Shown here one piece after another: positions 57,493 through 64,000 of a stretch of 64,000 bases of DNA; positions within the stretch are counted from its first letter, which is position 1; every line of letters starts with the position of its first letter. Both the position numbers and the translations under genes were made by a program. The notes below the pieces were generated by a model. The model was given only the letters and a program-made list of their open reading frames with translations, did no database searches and had not been told where the DNA came from. Source of the stretch: Cokeromyces recurvatus (taxonomy: Eukaryota; Mucoromycota; Mucoromycetes; Mucorales; Mucoraceae); the NCBI RefSeq assembly GCF_025118155.1, contig NW_026251403.1, positions 146,001-210,000 on the forward strand, in the 5' to 3' direction.

Positions 57493-59142
57493 GTTCGGGA
57501 AAAGATTTTTTTTTTTGGGAATAATAATTATGGGTCCGTAACTCAACAAATGTCGTTTAGAAAATAACGTGTGTGTATAAAGATAGTCTGTTTTTGTGTT
57601 AATTGTATTTATTAGAAGAAATGATTACAGATCAAAATATTTTTAGTCATTGTTACTATTCATTTAAAAATTGTCCTTTGTCTAGAAAGTCTTTTTATTA
57701 TTATTATTATTTGTTTCAGTTCTCTCTTTTTTATGTTTGTTTCATTATTTATGTTGTATAAAGATGGTAATATCCTTTTGTTATAGTCTTGATCAAATTA
57801 TATTGGCCCAGGTTAAGGTATCCCCGACATTCCGAAGTCATACTTGTTATCAAGCAGCTATTATTATCCGGGATCATTTTAGCCAGATCATTTCACTTTG
57901 CATATCTTCTTTAATCGTGCTACTTGATTATTTAAACTAAAAAAAAAAAAAAAGGACAATAAAACAAAGTACCGTACATAAATTGATGGTTAGATCAGAA
58001 CAAGTTTTTTTTTTTTTTTGATATAATAAAAAAAAGTTACTCAGCAGTAGTATTATTATTATTTTAAATCATTTGAATAATTTAGAATTTTCTTTTCTAC
58101 TCTAATATATTATGAAACGACCTTTTTTTTTTTTTATTTGTTGTATATATAACACAAAAAAAAAGCATAAAATATCAACTAAAAATAGAATTAAAAAAAA
58201 GATGATTTATGCGATTTAACATAAAAGGGGTATTTTTTTGATCTAATAAATACAGAGCAAAGTATAAACCAATAAAATATTCTTCTGCTAATACTACTGC
58301 AAAGGTTGTATATATAGGTGTACATATCAATAAACGGTCTTATACGCCGAATTTTTTTTTGTTGTGATCAAGAAAAAGAAATAGTTTTTATAAATCACGT
58401 AATATGTACAGTGTTGAGACATAATGATTATTTTCTGATCTTCTCTCCTTTATTTATTTCTCCTTCACCCCCTCCCCTTTTAGTTTAACGTAAGAGGAAA
58501 TGAAAATTGTGATTTATAATAACCTGTTTATAATTTATTTTAACTCCTTATTCGTAATAAAGTACTACAGAGAATCATCATAGTCTATATATCAAGATTA
58601 TGATTATGTAATCAATGTTCTTTTTTTTTTTTTTTTTTTTGATAAAAAAAAAGTAAAAGAGAATAATAATAATCTACTTTTATTTTAATTACCTATTGTA
58701 CTACGTGCTGTCAAACTGGATATAAAATGATAACATGTGTCTATTCTTTTTCTCTCTTTACTCATGAATCACTATATGATTTGATTAAATGACAAAGATT
58801 CTCCACTTATTATATATTAACTGAGCCATGCTATGCTTTTATAGTATTAAAAAAAAAGAAAGGAAAAAAAAAAAAAGACAACGCTTATAAACATCCTTTA
58901 TTTATTTCTAATAAAAAGAGTGACATACACTACAACTTTTTCTTTTTCTTCATATTCTATTTACATACTAAACTTCAATTTTGAGTTATTCTTAGTTGCA
59001 TTTCCATGTACAATCACTTCATTGACTCGTTTCTTTTACATCTTTAAGAAATTCCTCTCTCTTCCTGACCTCTTTCATAATTTTATACTCCACTACTAGG
59101 AAAAAAAAAATCTCACCAAACTTATTTTATTATACAATTTAC

Positions 59143-59149
<7 letters not shown>

Positions 59150-59183
<34 letters not shown>
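59150..59183. repeat. (ATT)n microsatellite upstream of the NADAR-like/PAH gene
   Basis: About eleven ATT units end about 60 nt before the start codon, so the array probably lies in the promoter or leader. Confidence 0.85.
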
Positions 59184-59184
<1 letters not shown>

Positions 59185-59243
59185 CATAATTATTATTCTC
59201 TTTTATATATACATATATAGATATATATATATAAAGAAAAGAA

Positions 59244-60732
59244 ATGTCAACTAATTCTACTACTGCAGCTTCACTTACAGACCATTTAGCAAAACAATTT
59301 ATAGTAGACGATCAAGAAGAAGTAGAAGAACAAGGAGAATTAAACTCACCCATTCCCGATTCCATTTGTGAACCGTTTGGAGGCATCGCACATGATTTCC
59401 GAGAGGACACTATTTTTGTTCTAGATATTGGTGCAGACAATAAACAACCAGGTACATTAAGAGGAGAACAATGTCCTTTACAAGACATTACAAATAATAG
59501 CTATGATTATCTTTATTCTCAGTATCCTCATTGGCGTCGTTTACTCTCTGATGAATATATGCGTAATATGAAATTCGATGGTGAGGACGATAGGAGTCCA
59601 TCGTCAGAAGGAATAACGACTCCTCTTGTTTTATTACATCTTGATGATCATGCTTGGGCATCCGTGGTTCATTATCTTACGGCTTCTAAACTCATTTTAC
59701 AACAACCTGACATTTACTCTAAATTGTTTTTAGACTCGGGTCATTCCCTTAGTCAACAATCAGCGAGTTACATAAAAGCATTAAGTCAAAGAATTCAATT
59801 ATCGGAGGATGCAAGAAGGGATTGGGTCGACAATAGAAAGGTAGCAGCCTGGAGACGTGCTCTTCTTGCTAAATTTGCTCAAAATGAAGACCTCCAAAGA
59901 GCGTTGATTTTAACAGGTTGGGCAAAACTAGTTGATAAATATGGTAAACCCCATTATCTATTAATGTGGGTTAGAACTGTTTTAAGAGGTGAATATCAAC
60001 AACAAATACAGCAACAACAGCAAACAATGATAAAAGATATGGCAATGAAAATAAAAGAAGATAAGAATATAGAGGATGTAAGTAAGCAAATAAAATAAAA
60101 GGGTTACCATAGAGATGATATGAAATCTAAATTCTATTTATGGTTGTTTAGATACTTCGAGTATTTGAAGAATTATTTGGAAAAGATAAACAACAGATAT
60201 TAACTACCATTTTAAGTGCATTAAGTAATAGTAGTAGTAGTAGTAGTAGTAGTCATAATAACGGAGAAAATAAAGCGCCGATTACAACAAGCAATCATAA
60301 ACAACAAGTAACAATTCAGGCAAAACCGATAGAAATGAAAGATGCAGTGGGGTATTTGGAACAAATTAAAAATGAAGAATCCCCACAAACGTATCACCAT
60401 TTTTTGGAAATCATGACAGAATTTAAATCTGAAAAGTAAAAAAAAAAAAAAAACAAAAGACAAATAGATATGCATTTTATATATAAAGATGTATTCATTC
60501 ATGATTCTCTCTCTTTCATAGGATAAATACCCCTCAAGTATTGGAACGCGTTACATTATTATTTAAAGGAAAACCATGGCTAATTCGTAAATTTTTAATG
60601 TTCTTACCACCAAGTCATATCCTTGATTTATCTCCAGAAAATAATCTTAATTTAATATATATCACTTCACCTACTGGAAATAAAATTATCATTGATACAG
60701 ATAAAGGTGTAGTGAATTACAAAAAAGAATAA
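59244..60732 (+). CDS. NADAR-like plus PAH (Sin3-type) domain protein
   Basis: Three exons, 59244..60077, 60152..60435 and 60522..60732, encode 442 residues. After an acidic N-terminus, residues ~129-250 resemble the YbiA/NADAR (DUF1768) fold: HAWASVVHYLTASKL parallels the family's W-x2-SEHYFQAQKF; WVDNRKVAAWRRALLAKF parallels the W-x-VMRRALRAKF helix; LILTGWAKLVD and a YLLMWVRTVLR end follow as in YbiA. The catalytic Glu (E48 of E. coli YbiA) aligns with Val142. A poly-Ser/Asn linker leads to residues ~341-405, a PAH domain as in Sin3: DAVGYLEQIKNE, TYHHFLEIMTEFKSEK, TPQVLERVTLLFKGKPWLIRKF. PAH domains bind repressor peptides, so a nuclear adaptor role is inferred. Both domain calls come from motif reading. 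The last intron splits the PAH domain. Confidence 0.75.
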
Positions 60733-60857
60733 ATTATTATATTCAATAATAAATAATAATAATTATTAAAATAAACGCGCACCATAACGAGCCAACATGA
60801 TAAAACTGTAACATATCTTCTTTAGTACTAAAATTTATTTATAACTCTTCTTCTTAT

Positions 60858-61256
60858 TTACCTTAATAACGTAACAAGTCCTGCTGGCATCCATTTACGT
60901 CCTCGATAGAAACGAAGACCCATAATAAAGAAAAGGAAAAAACTCACCATGAAGGCTAGCATCACATTTTTTGAGTCACTAGAAACCTGGCGTGCTCCTA
61001 AGGCACTTAGACTACCAAAAATAGTTCCTGCTAAAAGTGACATTGTACTGCCAGCTATAATAGAGTAAAAAAAAAAAACACATGGTCATTTTATTAATTT
61101 TTATTTAAAACCAATAATGATATGATAATAATAATAATTTTTTTTTAACAATAATAATACATGTGAACAGTTTTGCTTTCTCTTACCTTTTATGTATCCA
61201 ATGAGGCCACCGATAAATACAGTCAAGCTATAACTATAACCCAAGACATCTGTCAT
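60858..61256 (-). CDS. TMEM14 family small membrane protein
   Basis: Two exons, 61187..61256 and 60858..61054, with a 132-nt intron, encode 88 residues. The N-terminus has SLTVFIGGLIGYIK, followed after the splice by AGSTMSLLAGTIFG, then SSDSKNVMLAFMVSFFLFF and RFYRGRKWMPAGLVTLL. Length, Gly-rich helices and the final R-x-GRKWMPAG motif are those of TMEM14/FAX proteins. These small multi-pass proteins sit in mitochondrial or plastid membranes elsewhere; animal TMEM14C supports haem precursor transport and plant FAX1 exports fatty acids. The fungal role is unclear. Its stop lies 125 nt beyond the stop of the convergent NADAR-like/PAH gene. Confidence 0.85.
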
Positions 61257-61587
61257 TTTAAAAAAAGAAATAAGATGAAATGGAATGAATCTCTCTTTCT
61301 CCCTTTCAATATAAATAGATATTTTTGTATATTCATTTATTCAAAATAATAAGTAAAAACGTGACGTAGATTAAAAAGAAAAAGATACACATTTGTTTTC
61401 TAGCATCCGAGCAAATAATGTTCTAGTATATGAAACATCATTCAGAAATGTGTCAATTTTATATGAAAAAAAAAAAGAACAAGGACCTTTTTCCCTTTTT
61501 CCCTCCTTTATATATATATATATATATATACAAATATACATATATTTATTTAGATAGTAAATACATATATCAATATTTATTTAACAA
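61257..61587. promoter_or_regulatory. Divergent promoter region TMEM14 / SKT5-like gene
   Basis: 331 nt between two divergent start codons, so both promoters lie here. A (TA)n run at about 61510-61530 sits 60-80 nt before the SKT5-like start. No specific factor site was identified. Confidence 0.5.
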
Positions 61588-63242
61588 ATGTCAGAAGTAG
61601 CATCCTTAGGTACAATGAATCATGAAGAAATTGAAAGAACAACAAATGATATGGTTTTAAATAATAAAGAAGCTTCTAACCAAATGGAAGGTATGTCAAC
61701 CCATTCATCCACTCATAGTGCTACTTCATCTACGACGACAACAAGTTCAGTCCATGATTTCTTTAGTTCTACACCAAATGCATCCTTTTCTTCTAGTACA
61801 CATAGTAGCTCAGGAGGGATACCGCATAATACGGTCATGAATTATGCTATGAACAGTAGTAGAACCAGTGTTACCTCAGCTTTCTCAGAACAGTTATTAG
61901 ACCATTCCCATTTGAAGCCAGGCAGAGACGCCTCACTTTTGTCATACCCACAAACGATCAACATGTACAGAGAGAATGCGAAAAAGACAAATAATCCTAA
62001 TATTCAATGTGAGTTTGCCAACTTTATAATTGAAGCTGCCAAGCAACTACCGAACGATGATGTGAATAGACAGGGATATTTAATAGAGGCAGAAAAATTA
62101 TTGAAGCAATTGGCAGTGAAAGGTTTTGCTGAAGCACAATATAGTCTTGGTAAACTTTATGAAGCTGGTTTATTAAATAAAAAGGGGAAACCTGAATTAG
62201 ATAAAGCTTTCCCACTCTATGTACAGGCTTCAAAACATTTACATGCTGATGCCTCTAACAGGTAAATAAAAAAAAAATGTTGATATTAAAAAAAAAAAAT
62301 TGATAAGATAAAAAAAAATTTTTTTTTCTTAAAAGAAATGCGATTATTAAATATGTTTATGTAATTTTTTTTTTTTTTTTTTTTTTTTAAGGGCTGCAAA
62401 TTGTTATGAACATGGTTTAGGTTGTCGTGCAAATGGTGCAAAAGCTATTTTATTTTACAAGTAATAACTACAACTAAAGTTGATACATATGCATATGTAT
62501 ATATATATATATATTATGGACGTTAATATGAATATATATATATATTTATAATTATCTAGAAAAGCAGCTGCTTTGAGTCATCCAGGCGCTATGAGACGTT
62601 TAGGTACAGCTTATTTTAATGGTGAATTAGGAGTGACAAAGAATGCAAAGGAAGGAGTTAAATGGTATAATCGATCTATTGAAGCTATTAATGCCGATTA
62701 TCCAGAGGCACTCTATGATGTTGCTGAGTTATATATCACAGGCGTACCTAACGTTGTTTATGTTGATTTAAATTACGCTGTTTCGTTATTAAATCAAGCT
62801 GCTGAATTAGGTTACGCTCCTGCTGCATTCAAGCTGGGTGAATGCTATGAATATGGAAAATTAAATTGTCAACCCGATGCTGCACTTTCTATTCATTATT
62901 ATACCATTGCAGCTGAGAAGGGACATAAGGAAGCATGCTTTGCACTGACAGCATGGTATCTGGTTGGCTCACCCAATGTATTACCCCAATCAGATGAGCA
63001 AGCCTATGGTTGGGCAAAACGTGCTGCAGATACTGGTTTGCCAAAGGCAGAATATGCAATGGGTTATTTTACTGAAGTAGGTATCGGATGTGAAAAAAAT
63101 CCCACTCTTGCCCTTCAATGGTATCAAAAGGCTGCAAACAATGGTGATAAACGTGCCATTCAAAGACTTCAAGATAAAACTCCACAACAGAAACTACCTA
63201 CTGAAAAGAAAACAAGAAGTTCTAATGATGATTGTAAAATCA

Positions 63243-63247
<5 letters not shown>
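61588..63247 (+). CDS. SKT5/Chs4-like Sel1-repeat protein with CaaX tail
   Basis: Exons 61588..62261, 62392..62460 and 62560..63247 encode 476 residues. After a Ser/Thr-rich N-terminus (~130 residues), Sel1-type TPR repeats run from ~145 to 450: AEAQYSLGKLYEAGL, AANCYEHGLGC, GAMRRLGTAYFNGELG, PEALYDVAELYITG, APAAFKLGECYEYGKL, KEACFALTAWYL and KAEYAMGYFTEVGIGC. The C-terminus is DDCKIM, a CaaX prenylation box. Yeast Skt5/Chs4 has the same plan, Sel1 repeats and a C-terminal CVIM box, and activates chitin synthase III at the plasma membrane. A farnesylated membrane regulator of chitin synthesis is therefore likely. A 38-nt A run starts inside the stop codon. Several SKT5 paralogues exist in filamentous fungi, so orthology is not claimed. 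Confidence 0.88.

Positions 63248-63283
<36 letters not shown>
63246..63283. repeat. Poly-A tract directly at the SKT5-like stop codon
   Basis: The A run begins with the last two bases of the TAA stop (38 nt). It would give the transcript an encoded A-rich 3' UTR start. Confidence 0.85.
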
Positions 63284-63286
<3 letters not shown>

Positions 63287-63811
63287 TATTCATATACATA
63301 TATATTATTGTTTCATATAATCCTCCTTCCCTTCTAAAAAGAAATACACATGTATAATTTTATTCGATACTTTTTTTTTTTTTCTGTATATTTAATGCAT
63401 ACGTATAATGTCCTCATGTTCCTTAATAAAAATTATATTAATTATCAAAAAAAAAATTAATTGTCAAGATAATGTATTATCTTCATCAAATAAAATTGAA
63501 GTTTAAATTGTTTACATAATATAACACTATAAAATTAAGTAATCATGATTTTTTACTAATACTGCTATTATTACTAAACTAATTTTGATTCGTCGTTATA
63601 AAATAAAACCCTGAATTTATATTACAAATATTTTTTTTATTGGAGGAATTAAAAAATAAAACAATAAAAAAAAAAAGACAGTAATTTGGATGATGAATAT
63701 AAAAAGGACAGGAAAATAAAATAAAAAGGATCTTCCAACTTTAATATTATTACAAATAAAAACATTCTTTAAATCATAATATTGTATACGAACAAAGAAG
63801 ATTAAAAAAAA
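63248..63811. other. Intergenic region upstream of thioredoxin reductase
   Basis: About 560 nt of AT-rich sequence after the poly-A tract, with A/T runs and no coding signal. Confidence 0.45.
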
Positions 63812-64000
63812 ATGGCTTCTATTCGTCATCGTGTAACTATTATTGGATCTGGTCCTGCTGGTAAGAGTTAAATTCTCATTACTGATAACCTTATAATAAC
63901 CTTTTTTCTCTCTCTCTCTTTTTTTTTTTTTTTTTGGGGGGGGGTACAATAGGCCATACTGCTGCTATCTATCTTGCACGTGCCAAAATGAAACCTATTT
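63812..64000 (+). CDS. TRR1: Thioredoxin reductase (5' end only)
   Basis: Exon 1 is 63812..63860. The second exon starts at 63953 after an intron with long T and G runs, and it is cut by the window end. The joined reading, HRVTIIGSGPAG followed by HTAAIYLARAKMKP, is the FAD-binding GxGxxG start of the low-molecular-weight thioredoxin reductase found in fungi (Trr1). This flavoenzyme uses NADPH to keep thioredoxin reduced in the cytosol. The splice falls inside the Gly codon (G|GC) of GPAGHTAAIY. No N-terminal targeting sequence precedes the domain, which suggests a cytosolic form. The redox CxxC and NADPH site lie beyond the window. Confidence 0.9.

Larger units (their letters stand above)
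56527..59243. other. Gene-poor divergent region
   Basis: About 2.7 kb between two divergent starts, with no supported gene. It contains (TATG/TGTG) repeats upstream of the zinc-finger gene, an AAAGA tract (56928-56970), an A run (57205-57233), a 39-nt T run (57453-57491) and an (ATT)n array (59150-59183) just upstream of the next gene. Its size would allow large promoters or non-coding RNAs, but nothing specific can be read. Confidence 0.45.

Overview
The window looks like nuclear DNA of a very AT-rich filamentous fungus, most likely an early-diverging Mucoromycota (Mucorales-type) genome. The signs are short GT-AG introns (about 45-110 nt) with T-rich 3' ends, long poly-A/poly-T and microsatellite tracts between genes, and gene content typical of this group: a STE12 factor with C-terminal C2H2 fingers, a PH-CRIB PAK kinase, a velvet factor and WS/DGAT acyltransferases. 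No organelle, viral, CRISPR or rRNA signal was seen. Exon joins were built by hand from splice sites plus reading-frame and family continuity. Each multi-exon model given keeps frame from start to stop.

Layout. 1-6.1 kb: a secreted hypothetical, a minus-strand protein with two C-terminal membrane segments, an 88-aa protein ending in a CaaX box, and a 4'-phosphopantetheinyl transferase (LYS5 type). 6.4-12.6 kb: kinetochore NDC80 (8 exons) and the alpha subunit of methylcrotonoyl-CoA carboxylase (8 exons). 12.6-22.4 kb: a gene-poor stretch with mobile-element relics, interrupted by a CLA4-type PAK kinase on the minus strand. 22.4-27.1 kb: STE12 convergent with ERG6. 27-32.5 kb: mostly empty, with TMA7 and a 32-bp tandem repeat. 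32.5-38.6 kb: a tandem pair of WS/DGAT-like acyltransferases, a short AreA-GATA-like (DUF1752) protein and a fucosyltransferase-like type II membrane protein. 38.6-43.4 kb: gene-poor, with a possible TnpB/Fanzor-like relic and a small proline-rich Cys-tail protein. 43.4-46.4 kb: a GT49-like glycosyltransferase and a velvet factor. 48.1-56.5 kb: a TBC RabGAP, a transposase relic, a START protein and a GATA-like zinc-finger protein. 59.2-64 kb: a NADAR-like plus PAH protein, a TMEM14 protein, an SKT5-like Sel1 protein with a CaaX tail, and the 5' end of thioredoxin reductase.

CLA4 (PAK), STE12 and SKT5 belong to the conserved fungal morphogenesis, MAPK and chitin-synthase circuitry. ERG6, the acyltransferases and the START protein are lipid-related. 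The two glycosyltransferase-like proteins probably serve the secretory pathway and cell wall. These are family-based functional links; nothing here shows co-regulation.

Items most worth a second look are the NADAR-like/PAH combination at 59.2-60.7 kb (apparent loss of the NADAR glutamate), the WS/DGAT tandem pair with near-identical patches suggesting gene conversion, the small CaaX protein at 4.4 kb, and several independently decayed mobile-element fragments.
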